From AR5 sp041499965 (lineage in GTDB: Bacteria > Methylomirabilota > Methylomirabilia > Rokubacteriales > CSP1-6), in contig JBGQLG010000005.1 in NCBI GenBank assembly GCA_041499965.1, positions 1 through 64,000 on the forward strand: a stretch of 64,000 nucleotides of DNA, given 5' to 3'. Positions within the stretch are counted from its first letter, which is position 1; the number at the start of each line of letters is the position of its first letter. The position numbers and the translations under genes were made by a program. The notes under the pieces were generated by a model that saw only the letters and a list, made by a program, of their open reading frames with translations, was not told the origin of the DNA and searched no databases. Of this stretch, positions 8,121 through 18,484 are shown in pieces.

Positions 8121-8301
8121 GTCGAGGCGCGCCCCGGCTTTGCCGCGGCGTGACGAGCGTGTGGGGGTATGGGGGTCGAGGCGCGCCCCAGCTCTGCCGG
8201 GGCGTGACGAGCATCGGGGGGTATGGGGGTCGAGGCACGCCCCGGCTTTGCTGGGGCGTGACGAGCGTCGGGGGGTATGGGGGCCATGTCGGGGCCCCCA
8301 T
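8121..8301 (+). repeat. Three 54-bp tandem repeats ending in the start-abutting hairpin
   Basis: Three consecutive 54-bp units occupy 8121-8174, 8175-8228 and 8229-8282. Each begins GTCGAGGC and contains a CGCCCCGGC...GGGGCG hairpin followed by GTGACGAGC and a G-run. The array ends in a perfect 9-bp stem (8277-8285 with 8293-8301) around the loop ATGTCGG. One similar unit plus hairpin is at about 45177-45252, and degenerate ones are at 60-187. The Nudix reading frame starts inside this hairpin. There are no spacers, so it is not a CRISPR array. Confidence 0.9.
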
Positions 8302-8918
8302 TAATATTCGACGCAGGGCTGCGGGAGCGGGCTCGGGCTCACCTGGCGAGCTTCGAGCGCCGCGCGCATCCGCCGGCCGAGCGGCGGCCGGCGGCGGTGG
8401 CGGTCGTGCTGCTGCCCGACGAGCAGGGGCGCGCGTGCTTCCTGCTGACGCGGCGGGCCGACCGGTTGCGGGCCCATGCGCGCCAGTGGGCACTGCCCGG
8501 CGGCCGCCTGGAGCCGGGCGAGAGCGCGGAAGCGGCAGCGCTACGCGAGCTGTCCGAGGAGGTCGGGCTCACGCTCGAGGCCGGCGCGGTGCTGGGCGTG
8601 CTGGACGACTATCCGACCCGCTCGGGATTCGTGATCACGCCGGTCGTCGTGTGGGGCGAGGGCGCCGGCGAACTGACGCCCAACCCGGACGAGGTCAAGC
8701 GTGTGTACCACGTGCGGCTCGATGACCTCGAGCGGCCCGAGATCCCGATCCTGGTCTCGATCCCGGAGAGCGAGCGGCCGGTCATCCAGCTGCCGATCCT
8801 GTCGACGCTCATCCACGCCCCGACGGCGGCGGTGATCTACCAGGTCCGCGAGGTCGTCGTACACGGTCGGCCCACGCGAGTGGATCACTTCGAGCAGCCG
8901 GTGTGGGCCTGGCGATAG
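8286..8918 (+). CDS. Nudix hydrolase
   Basis: A cytosolic Nudix protein of about 210 residues. The Nudix box is complete: GGRLEPGESAEAAALRELSE followed by EVGL, with the metal-binding REXXEE glutamates present. The preceding FLLTRRADRLRAHARQWALP resembles CoA pyrophosphatases (NudL type), but the NudL-specific motif is not clear, so the substrate is open (CoA, NADH or another nucleoside diphosphate). The start is unusual: both usable ATGs (8277 and 8286) lie inside the repeat hairpin and no ribosome-binding site is visible. The SDR gene follows after 25 nt. Confidence 0.85.
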   Translation: MSGPPLIFDAGLRERARAHLASFERRAHPPAERRPAAVAVVLLPDEQGRACFLLTRRADRLRAHARQWALPGGRLEPGESAEAAALRELSEEVGLTLEAGAVLGVLDDYPTRSGFVITPVVVWGEGAGELTPNPDEVKRVYHVRLDDLERPEIPILVSIPESERPVIQLPILSTLIHAPTAAVIYQVREVVVHGRPTRVDHFEQPVWAWR

Positions 8919-8943
8919 CGCAGACCAGACAGGAGAGATGCTG

Positions 8944-9744
8944 ATGGGAGCGCTGAAGGGGCAGGTGGCGATCGTGACGGGAGGCGGCTCGGGCATCGGC
9001 GAGTCGGCGGCGCGGATGCTGGCCGGCGAGGGCGCGCAGGTCGTGATCTGCGGCCGGCGGCAGCTTCCGATCGACGCGGTGGCCCGCGCGATCGAGAAGG
9101 ACGGCGGCCTCTGCGCCGCCCGCGCGGTCGATCTCGAGGCCGCGGACGCCGCCGCCGGGTTCGTGCGGTGGACGCTGGAGCGCTTCGGCCGCGTGGACGT
9201 GCTCGTCAACAACGCCGGCCACAGCAGCCACGCGCGCTCGATCCGCTGGATCGGCCGCCAGGAATGGGACAGCGTGATGGCCGTCAACCTCACGGCCGTG
9301 TACGTGCTGACCCAGGCGGTGCTGCCGGGCATGATCGAGCGGGGCGGCGGCACCATCGTCACGGTCGGCTCGCTGGCCGCGCTCAAGGCGGGGCTCATCG
9401 GCGGCGTCGTCTACGGCGCGGCCAAGGCCGGCGTGCGCAACCTCATGGCCCACGTGCACAACACGCTGCGCAACCAGGGTATCCGCGCGACGATCATCAT
9501 GCCGGCCGAGGTCGACACGCCCATCCTCGACAAGCGCCCGCACAACCCGGACGCCGGCGCCCGGGCCACCATGATGCAGGCCGAGGACGTGGCGCGGGCG
9601 ATCCTCCTCTGCGTGACCTTGCCGCCGCGCACGGTCATCGAGGAGATCGTCATGAGCCCGACCATCCTGCGCGACCAGAGCCAGGACCTGGCGGTGGCGG
9701 CGAAGGCCGGCTCGCCCGGCGACACCGCGGGGAGGCGTCAATGA
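8944..9744 (+). CDS. Short-chain dehydrogenase/reductase
   Basis: A classical SDR of about 266 residues that uses NAD(P)H. The cofactor motif TGGGSGIG, the NNAG motif, the catalytic Ser in VGSLAA and YGAAK (catalytic Tyr and Lys) are all present. The likely start is ATG 8944, about 7 nt after AGGAGA; ATG 8938 would lie too close to that site. Its end overlaps the start of the selenoprotein-like redoxin by 4 nt, so the two are probably cotranscribed. Substrate unknown; a 3-hydroxyacyl or alcohol substrate is typical. Confidence 0.88.
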   Translation: MGALKGQVAIVTGGGSGIGESAARMLAGEGAQVVICGRRQLPIDAVARAIEKDGGLCAARAVDLEAADAAAGFVRWTLERFGRVDVLVNNAGHSSHARSIRWIGRQEWDSVMAVNLTAVYVLTQAVLPGMIERGGGTIVTVGSLAALKAGLIGGVVYGAAKAGVRNLMAHVHNTLRNQGIRATIIMPAEVDTPILDKRPHNPDAGARATMMQAEDVARAILLCVTLPPRTVIEEIVMSPTILRDQSQDLAVAAKAGSPGDTAGRRQ

Positions 9745-10793
9745 GCACGTTCACGCTGATCGAGGCCGAGCGCGCAGTGCCGGTCGAGGCCCGGGTGACC
9801 GGCGGGCAGGTGCTGCTGGAGCCGGCCTCGCTCAAGGACGCGCTGGGCTGGGAGTACCACGACGGCCAGCTCTGCAGCGACGCGATGTGCATCCCGATCG
9901 CCGAGGAGCGCGTGCTGCTCCGCGAGGGCGGCATCGACCTGCAGGCCTTCGCCCGCGCGCTCGACCGGCCGCTGGCCGTCGACGTCGAGGAGCGCGCCGC
10001 CTGCCTGGGCGCCTCCGCCCGCGAGCGCGCGGACGCGCTGGCCTCGCAGCACGCGCCCGACTTCACGCTGCCCGACCTCGACGGCCGGGAGCACACGCTG
10101 TCGGCGCATCGGGGCAAGAAGATCTTGCTGGTGGCGTGGGCCTCGTGGTGAGGGTGCCGTCTCGACCTGCCGGTCTGGCAGGCGCTCTCCCAGGAGCTGA
10201 AGGATCGCGGCTTCACCGTGATCACGGTGGCGCTCGACAAGTCGGCCGACGACGCGCGGCCGTGGATCGAGGCGGCGCACCCGACGCATCCCGCCCTGAT
10301 CGACACGCGTCACGGGCTGGCCGACCTCTACAATGTCGTCAACGTGCCGACGATCTTCTGGATCGACGAGCGCGGCCGCATCGTGCGGCCCAACGACGTC
10401 GCGTTCGGCGCCGACACCTTCAAGCACATCACCGGGCTGGAAGCGGCCCGGCACCTGGGCGCGCTGCGCGCGTGGGTACGCGGTGAGGGCCCGGCCATGA
10501 CCCCCGAAGACGTGCGCCGCCACCAGCCGCTGCCGACCGACGCCGACCAGCAGGCGCGCGCCGAGTTCGGCCTCGGCCAGTGGCTGTGGGCGCAGGGGCG
10601 CACCGCGGCGGCCGAGCGCCACTTCGTGCGCGGCGGCGAACTGGCCCCGCACGACTTCACGATCCGTCGCGGGACGATGCCGATGCGCGACATCGACCCG
10701 ATGGGACCACGGTTCCGCGAGATGCTGCAAACCTGGGTGGGCGCCGGCCAGCCGTACTACCGGCCGCTCCCCGATACGGCGGGCAAGGAATGA
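9741..10793 (+). CDS. TlpA/redoxin-like protein, probable selenoprotein (in-frame TGA at 10149-10151)
   Basis: One continuous frame of 351 codons interrupted only by TGA at codon 137. Reading the TGA as selenocysteine gives AWASW-U-GCRLDLPVW, so Sec replaces the first Cys of a thioredoxin-like active site with a Cys two residues later. Homology continues on both sides: an N-terminal about 95-residue domain with LCSDAMCIP, the redoxin entry HAPDFTLPDLDG before the TGA, and VITVALDKS plus the cis-Pro loop NVPTIFWID after it, then a C-terminal TPR-like tail (about 255-350). A SECIS-like hairpin follows the TGA. The alternative is a nonsense mutation with a conserved remainder. Role inferred: thiol or peroxide redox chemistry, cotranscribed with the SDR upstream. 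Confidence 0.82.
10149..10189 (+). promoter_or_regulatory. Bacterial SECIS-like hairpin at the in-frame TGA
   Basis: Starting within the TGA, 10150-10156 can pair with 10183-10189 (7 bp including two G-U pairs), followed by a 9-nt bulge on the 5' side, a perfect 6-bp upper stem CCTGCC/GGCAGG (10166-10171 with 10177-10182) and the apical loop GGTCT. The first loop G lies 20 nt after the TGA. A GGU-type apical loop at about this distance is what SelB recognises in known bacterial SECIS elements such as that of Escherichia coli fdhF. Confidence 0.75.
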
Positions 10794-10905
10794 GGATGGC
10801 AGTGCGAGTGGCAGTGCGAGCTGAGGGCGGCCCGGCCGCCCGAGGCGAGCCTGTAATCCTAAATATGGCTGGAGCCCGCAATCCTAAATAGGGAGGACCG
10901 AACAC

Positions 10906-11898
10906 ATGGGCATGCTCGACGGCAAGACCGCGCTCGTCACCGGAGCCGGACGAGGCATCGGACGCGGCATCGCAATCGCGCTGGCCGCGGCCGGCGCCAA
11001 GGTGGTCGTCAACGATCTGGGCGCCTCGCTGGAGGGCGGCGGCGGCGAGCAGGGCCCGGCCGACCAGGTGGTGAACGAGATCACGAAGAACGGCGGCACC
11101 GCCCAGGCCAACTACGGCTCGGTGGCCGACTTCGCCCAGGGCACCGCGATGGTCGAGCAGGTCGCCAAGGCGTGGGGCCGCATCGACATCCTGGTGCACG
11201 TGGCCGGCATCCTGCGCGACCGGATGATCTTCAACATGACCGAGGCGGAGTGGGACGCGGTCATCGGCGTGCATCTCAAGGGCGCCTTCAACACGATCCG
11301 GGCCGCTTCCATCCGCATGCGCGAGCAGAAGACCGGCCGCATCATCAGCATGTCGTCGGTCTCCGCGCTGGGCGCGCCCGGCCAGCCGAACTATGCCGCC
11401 GCCAAGGCCGGCATCATCGGGCTCACCTGGTCGACCGCCAACGCGATGGCCAAGTACGGCGTGACCTGCAACGCGATCATGCCGAGCGGCGCCACCCGCA
11501 TGATCGACTCCACGCCGCGCGGCCGCGAGGTGTTCGAGTCGACCGGCAAGTGGCCGAGCGAACAGGCCGTCGGCACCGAGCGCGATCCCGACAACGTGGC
11601 GCCGCTCGTCGTCTATCTCTGCAGTGCCGCCGCCGCCGCCGTGAACGGGCAGGTCTTCCACTCCTACGGCTACGGCTATACGGTGCTCTCGCACCCGCAG
11701 GCGATGCGGCGGCTGGAGGGCAATCGCCGGCTGACCCCGGAGGAAGTCGGCGCCATGTTCAAGGACACGGTCGGCGGCAACCTCAAGGCGCCGCTGGGCA
11801 CCGGCTTCGGGCGCACGCTCCACGAGCGGCCGGCCGCCGAGTGGAAGGATCTCGGCAAGGGGGCGAAGGCCTGGAAGTCGCCGTGGGAGGAGGCGTGA
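10906..11898 (+). CDS. SDR family oxidoreductase, MFE/3-hydroxyacyl-CoA dehydrogenase-like
   Basis: A 330-residue SDR. The N-terminal TGAGRGIGRGIAIALA and the following VVVNDLG are typical of the multifunctional-enzyme-type 3-hydroxyacyl-CoA dehydrogenases. The active site is SMSSVSA with NYAAAKAG; the NNAG motif is replaced by VHVAGI. A C-terminal extension of about 70 residues (RRLEGNRRLTPEEV onwards) is longer than a minimal SDR. GGAGG precedes ATG 10906. The leader 10794-10905 contains a GGGCGGC/GCCGCCC hairpin and a duplicated AATCCTAAATA. It overlaps the phosphatase gene by 4 nt (GTGA). Likely role: acyl-CoA or hydroxy-acid oxidation; substrate unknown. Confidence 0.86.
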   Translation: MGMLDGKTALVTGAGRGIGRGIAIALAAAGAKVVVNDLGASLEGGGGEQGPADQVVNEITKNGGTAQANYGSVADFAQGTAMVEQVAKAWGRIDILVHVAGILRDRMIFNMTEAEWDAVIGVHLKGAFNTIRAASIRMREQKTGRIISMSSVSALGAPGQPNYAAAKAGIIGLTWSTANAMAKYGVTCNAIMPSGATRMIDSTPRGREVFESTGKWPSEQAVGTERDPDNVAPLVVYLCSAAAAAVNGQVFHSYGYGYTVLSHPQAMRRLEGNRRLTPEEVGAMFKDTVGGNLKAPLGTGFGRTLHERPAAEWKDLGKGAKAWKSPWEEA

Positions 11899-12383
11899 GC
11901 GGCGTCCTCCTCATCTGCCACGCCAACACCTGCCGCAGTGTGATGGCCCACGTGCTGCTGGAGCGCATGCTGGCCGAACGCGGACTCGGGGAGATCCGGG
12001 TCCGCTCGGCCGGCGTCGCGAAGTTCGCGCGGGACGGCATGCTGGCCTCGCTCGACGCCCGCATCGTGCTGCGCGAGATCGGCATCCGCCTGGCCGAGGA
12101 CGACTTCACGTCCACCGACCTCAAGAGCCACCCCGAGCTGTTGCACGAGGCCGCCGTGGTGGTGACGATGACCGCCGACCAGAAGCGCACGATCACCGAG
12201 TTCGGGGCCGCCCCGCGGCCGCTCCTGACGCTGCGCGAGCTGGCCGGCGAGGAGGGCGACATCGGCGATCCCGTCGGCCAGGGCGAGGACGTCTACCGGG
12301 CCTGCCGCGACGAGATCACCCGCTGCCTGGACAAGGGTCTCGACCGGTTGCTCGTGCTGCGGAGCGACACACCCCTCGGGTAG
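11895..12383 (+). CDS. Low-molecular-weight protein-tyrosine phosphatase family
   Basis: A 162-residue cytosolic phosphatase of the LMW-PTP/arginine phosphatase (YwlE/Wzb) superfamily. The P-loop CHANTCRS (C8-x5-R14-S) is close to the N terminus as expected, and the general-acid Asp is in GDIGDPVGQ near the C terminus. The loop lacks the usual GNICRSP wording, so Tyr or Arg phosphate specificity cannot be chosen. GTG 11895 overlaps the SDR stop and follows GGAGGAGG. Coupling to an SDR is not a standard arrangement, and its target is unknown. Confidence 0.82.
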   Translation: MSGVLLICHANTCRSVMAHVLLERMLAERGLGEIRVRSAGVAKFARDGMLASLDARIVLREIGIRLAEDDFTSTDLKSHPELLHEAAVVVTMTADQKRTITEFGAAPRPLLTLRELAGEEGDIGDPVGQGEDVYRACRDEITRCLDKGLDRLLVLRSDTPLG

Positions 12384-12425
12384 GCCGCTCGGCGTAGAAT
12401 CAACCCCGGTCAAGAGGTGACCGGA

Positions 12426-13520
12426 ATGCGCATCACCGCCGTCGAGCCTTGCATCGTCGAGGTGCCGCTGCGCCGGCCGGTCCGGGGCGTGCACGGCGTC
12501 ACGGCCGTGCAGCGGAGCGTGCTCGTACGCGTGGTCACCGGCGAGGGCCTCGAGGGCTGGGGCAACGTTGATCCCACGCCCGGCTACTCTCGCCTCTCCG
12601 TGGAAGACATCCGCGAGACGATCGCGGGACTGACGCCGGCGCTGATCGGTCTCGACCCGTTCAACATCCGTCGCGCCCTGGCGGTGATGGACACTCGCGT
12701 CGACGGAAGGCTGGAAGCCGAGGCGGCCGTCGAGATGGCCCTGTGGGATCTGAAGGCCCGCGCCCTCGGCCTGCCGCTGCACTCGCTGCTCGGCGGCCGG
12801 GTCAAGGACCGGGTCACGCTGAACGCCTGGATCGGCACCGTGCCGCCGGCCCAGGCGGCGACCGAGGCGCGGGAGTGGCGCGAACGCGGCTTCGCCTCGG
12901 CCAAGATCAAGCTCGAGGGGCCCGATCCCGAAGGCCTGGCCCGGGTGGCGGCGGTGCGTGACGCGGTGGGGGACGCCCTGGCGCTCCGGGTGGATTTCAA
13001 CGAGAGCCTGCCCCTGGCCGACGCCGTGCCGTTCATCCGGAAGCTCGAGCCGTTCGGGCTGACTCTCGTGGAGCAGCCGGTGCCGCGCGAGCAGATCGCC
13101 GCGCTGGCCGAGATCCGGGCGGGCATCGGCATGCCGCTCATGGCCGACGAGAGCGTCACGGGTCCGGCCTCGCTGATCGAGATCATCCGCCGCCGGGCCG
13201 CGGACATCGTCAAGGTGAAGGTCATGAAGCAGGGCGGAATCCTCCGCACGCTGGCCATGGTCGAGACGGCGGCCGCCGCCGGGCTGGGCGTGGTGATCGG
13301 CCACGGCTTCGGCCTCACGCTCTCGACGCTGGCCGAGGCCACGGTGGCCGCGGTGAGCCCGGCCGTCCTCGACGGCTGCGAGGCGGTGGGACCACTCAAG
13401 ATGGCCGGCGACGTCGTGGCCACGCCGGTCGTGCTCGACCACGGGATCATCGTGCTGCCGGACACGCCGGGCCTGGGCGCCGACATCGATCGCGGGGAAC
13501 TCGCCCGCTACCGCCGCTGA
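12426..13520 (+). CDS. Mandelate racemase/muconate lactonizing enzyme family protein
   Basis: An enolase-superfamily protein of about 364 residues. The N-terminal capping domain is followed by the TIM barrel with the first catalytic lysine motif SAKIKLEG, metal ligands in RVDFNE, LVEQPV and MADES, and the second lysine region KVKVMKQGG. This is the MLE subgroup pattern (KxK plus a Lys at the end of the sixth strand), which covers muconate cycloisomerases, dipeptide epimerases and N-succinylamino-acid racemases. Substrate cannot be chosen. ATG 12426 follows AAGAGG by 9 nt; GTG 12417 is the alternative. A TAGAAT box at 12395-12400 may be its -10 element. Confidence 0.87.
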   Translation: MRITAVEPCIVEVPLRRPVRGVHGVTAVQRSVLVRVVTGEGLEGWGNVDPTPGYSRLSVEDIRETIAGLTPALIGLDPFNIRRALAVMDTRVDGRLEAEAAVEMALWDLKARALGLPLHSLLGGRVKDRVTLNAWIGTVPPAQAATEAREWRERGFASAKIKLEGPDPEGLARVAAVRDAVGDALALRVDFNESLPLADAVPFIRKLEPFGLTLVEQPVPREQIAALAEIRAGIGMPLMADESVTGPASLIEIIRRRAADIVKVKVMKQGGILRTLAMVETAAAAGLGVVIGHGFGLTLSTLAEATVAAVSPAVLDGCEAVGPLKMAGDVVATPVVLDHGIIVLPDTPGLGADIDRGELARYRR

Positions 13521-13535
13521 CACCGAGGGCCTGAC

Positions 13536-16396
<2,861 letters not shown>

Positions 16397-16412
<16 letters not shown>

Positions 16413-16786
16413 TCCTGGTGGTCGAGGACAACGAGAAGAACCGCAAGCTGGTCCGCGACCTGCTGACGGTGAAGGGCTTCATGGTGCTGGAGACCGACAC
16501 CGGCGAGGAGGCCCTGCGTCTGGCTCGCGCCCGGCTCCCGGCCCTGGTGCTCATGGACATCCAGCTGCCCGGCATCGACGGCATCGAGACGCTGCGGCGG
16601 CTGCGGGCCGATCCGGCCACCGCGGCGATCCCGATCGTGGCGGTGACGGCGTCGGCCATGATGCACGATCGGCAGAAGATCCTGGCCGCCGGCTTCGACG
16701 GCTACCAGGCCAAGCCGATCAGCCTCCGCCCGTTCCTCGAGCTGGTGCGCGAGGTGCTCGACCGTCCGCCGCGGAGCGCGCCGTGA
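16397..16786 (+). CDS. Single-domain response regulator (DivK/CheY-like)
   Basis: A 129-residue stand-alone receiver. Acidic pair in VVEDNEKN, phosphoacceptor Asp54 in LVLMDIQLPGIDG, conserved Thr in VAVTASA and Lys in YQAKPI are all present. No output domain exists, so it acts by protein contact or as a phosphorelay intermediate. It overlaps the histidine kinase by 16 nt and the downstream receiver-cyclase by 4 nt, marking a three-gene signalling operon. Confidence 0.9.
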
Positions 16787-17880
16787 GCGACGCCCGGCGC
16801 GTGCTGGTCGTCGACGACACGCCGGTCAATCTCAAGCTGCTGGCCGACCTGCTCGTCGCCAAGGGCTACGCGGTGGTGACGGCCACCTCGGGCGCCGAGG
16901 CGCTGGCCAGGATCGACGCCGAGGGCGCCGACCTCGTGCTGCTCGACGTCATGATGCCGGGCATGAGCGGCTACGAGGTGTGCCGCAAGATCCGCGAGAA
17001 CCCGGCGACGGCCATGCTGCCCGTGGTGATGGTGACCGCGCTCGATCCTGCCCAGGAGCGCGTGAAGGGCATCGAGGCCGGCGCCGACGACTTCCTGAGC
17101 AAGCCCATCCACCAGCCCGAGCTGCTGGCCCGCGTGCGCTCGCTGCTGCGGGTGAAGACGCTGTGGGATCAGCTCGCCGAGCTGAACCGCACGCTGGAGG
17201 CCCGCGTGGCCGAGCAGGTGAGCCAGCTGGAGCGTCTGACCCGCCTCAAGCGCTTCTTCTCGCCCCAGCTCGCCGAGGCGATCGTCACCGGCGGGGCCGA
17301 CGATCCGCTCAAGAGCCACCGGCGCGAGGTGACGGTGGTGTTCCTGGACCTGCGCGGCTTCACCGCCTTCGCGGAGACGGCCGAGCCCGAGGAGGTCATG
17401 GGCGTGCTGCGCGAGTACCACGCGGCCATGGGCGAGCTGATCCTCGCCCACGAGGGCACGCTGGAGCGCTTCACCGGCGACGGCATGATGATCTTTTTCA
17501 ACGACCCGGTGCTGGTGCCCGACCCACAGGAGCGGGCGGCCCGGATGGCGCTGGCGATGCGCGCGCGCGTGGAGGATCTCGCGCGCGGCTGGCGCAAGCG
17601 CGGCTGGGAGCTCGCCTTCGGCGTGGGCCTAGCCCAGGGCTACGCCACCATCGGCGCCATCGGCTTCGAGGGGCGCTGGGACTACGGGGCCATCGGCACC
17701 GTCACCAACCTGGCCGCGCGCCTGTGCGGCGAGGCCCAGCCGGGCCAGATCCTCGTCTCCCGGCGGCTGTACGGTACGCTGGAGGACCTCGTCGAGGCCG
17801 AACCGGTCGGCGAGCTGGTGCTCAAGGGGTTCTCGCGCCCGGTCAGCGCGTACAACGTCACCGCGCTGAAGCGCGCCTGA
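16783..17880 (+). CDS. Response regulator with class III adenylate/guanylate cyclase domain
   Basis: A 365-residue protein. The receiver (1-122) has phosphoacceptor Asp55 in LVLLDVMMPGMSG and Lys107 in FLSKPIH. A coiled coil (about 130-165, ELNRTLEARVAEQVSQLERL) links it to a class III nucleotidyl cyclase domain (about 180-362). Both metal-binding Asp residues are visible, D189 in FLDLRGFTAF and D233 in FTGDGMMIFF, as are the transition-state Asn309 and Arg313 in TNLAARL. It should make cAMP (or cGMP) when the kinase upstream is active. GTG 16783 overlaps the receiver gene. Confidence 0.9.
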   Translation: MSDARRVLVVDDTPVNLKLLADLLVAKGYAVVTATSGAEALARIDAEGADLVLLDVMMPGMSGYEVCRKIRENPATAMLPVVMVTALDPAQERVKGIEAGADDFLSKPIHQPELLARVRSLLRVKTLWDQLAELNRTLEARVAEQVSQLERLTRLKRFFSPQLAEAIVTGGADDPLKSHRREVTVVFLDLRGFTAFAETAEPEEVMGVLREYHAAMGELILAHEGTLERFTGDGMMIFFNDPVLVPDPQERAARMALAMRARVEDLARGWRKRGWELAFGVGLAQGYATIGAIGFEGRWDYGAIGTVTNLAARLCGEAQPGQILVSRRLYGTLEDLVEAEPVGELVLKGFSRPVSAYNVTALKRA

Positions 17881-17959
17881 CCACCGCCGGCATCCCGCGG
17901 ACCTCGCCGGCCAGCTCGGCCACCCGGCGGGTCTGACGGGCGTCGCGCGAGGTGTGGCG

Positions 17960-18137
17960 GCCCGTGGATCGGACAGGCGCTCGGCCTGGGCCACGTCCAC
18001 GTCGCCGCGCCGGCGGGTGACCGGCGACTCCTGCAGCGCCACCACGTCGGGGTCGAGCGCGCGCAGCGCGTCTGGGCCGTCACCGTGGCGGGACCCACGG
18101 CCATCAGGATCAGGAGCGGGCAGAGCAGCCGGAGCAT
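17960..18137 (-). pseudogene. Remnant of an exported endonuclease/exonuclease/phosphatase (EEP) family gene
   Basis: On the minus strand a signal-peptide-like start (MLRLLCPLLILMAVGPATVTAQ, 22 residues at 18137 downwards) is followed, after a frame change, by LRALDPDVVALQES, the first signature of EEP nucleases and sphingomyelinase-like phosphodiesterases. A short DVDVAQAERLSD segment follows and then homology stops against the end of the cyclase gene. The gene is therefore frameshifted and truncated, with only its 5' part left. This rests on one motif plus the leader. Confidence 0.4.
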
Positions 18138-18166
18138 CGAGCCCGCCGGCGCCGGGCGCCGGCGGG

Positions 18167-18358
18167 CTACTGCAGCGGGTAGCGGAAGGGAGGCCAGCCG
18201 TCGCCCTTGATGGTCGAGGGCGTGTACGGCGCGGCCTTGGCGGTCGTCACCGCCGCTGCCTTCGCCACCGGCTTCTTCGCCTTGGCGCTGCCCGTCTTCT
18301 TCTTCGCCGCCGCGGTGGGCTTCGCGGTGCTCTTCCTCTTCGGAACGCGCTTTTTCAT
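18167..18358 (-). CDS. Lys/Ala-rich histone H1-like small protein
   Basis: A 63-residue very basic protein: residues 1-45 are almost only Lys, Ala, Thr and Pro (KKRVPKRKSTAKPTAAAKKK), like the tails of bacterial histone H1-like and AlgP-type proteins. It ends in a distinct segment, TIKGDGWPPFRYPLQ, which is unlike a DNA-binding tail and may be a contact motif. It is divergent from the SPFH operon, with its start about 57 nt from that promoter. A nucleoid role is an inference from composition only. Confidence 0.6.
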   Translation of the reverse strand: MKKRVPKRKSTAKPTAAAKKKTGSAKAKKPVAKAAAVTTAKAAPYTPSTIKGDGWPPFRYPLQ

Positions 18359-18414
18359 GGACGCGCATCGTACAGCAGCCGTCCGCGCGTGGTCAACGGG
18401 CACGGTTCCCTTCC

Positions 18415-18444
18415 TTGACACCCGTCGGCCCCGCCACCTACAGT
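18415..18444 (+). promoter_or_regulatory. Sigma-70-type promoter of the SPFH/polyamine operon
   Basis: A consensus -35 box TTGACA (18415-18420) and the -10-like TACAGT (18439-18444) are separated by 18 bp. They lie about 40 nt upstream of the first gene of the operon, which has a GGAGG site (18475-18479). Confidence 0.7.
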
Positions 18445-18484
18445 GGTCGGTGGTCGGCGGGCGATCCGTGCCATGGAGGTCGTC

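Noticed and set aside
8121..8282. CRISPR array
   Set aside because: Units are directly adjacent with no unique spacers, and no cas genes are in the window.
8104..8304. Small protein made of 18-residue repeats from the 54-bp tandem array
   Set aside because: Open on both strands and in more than one frame because 54 is divisible by three; no ribosome site, and the same repeat elsewhere lies in leaders without that frame.
10149..10151. TGA as a simple nonsense mutation or two separate genes
   Set aside because: The downstream part has no credible start near 10152, redoxin homology is continuous in one frame, and a SECIS-like hairpin follows. Not excluded, but less likely.
10794..10905. Riboswitch in the SDR leader
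   Set aside because: Only one short hairpin and small direct repeats; no recognised aptamer fold.
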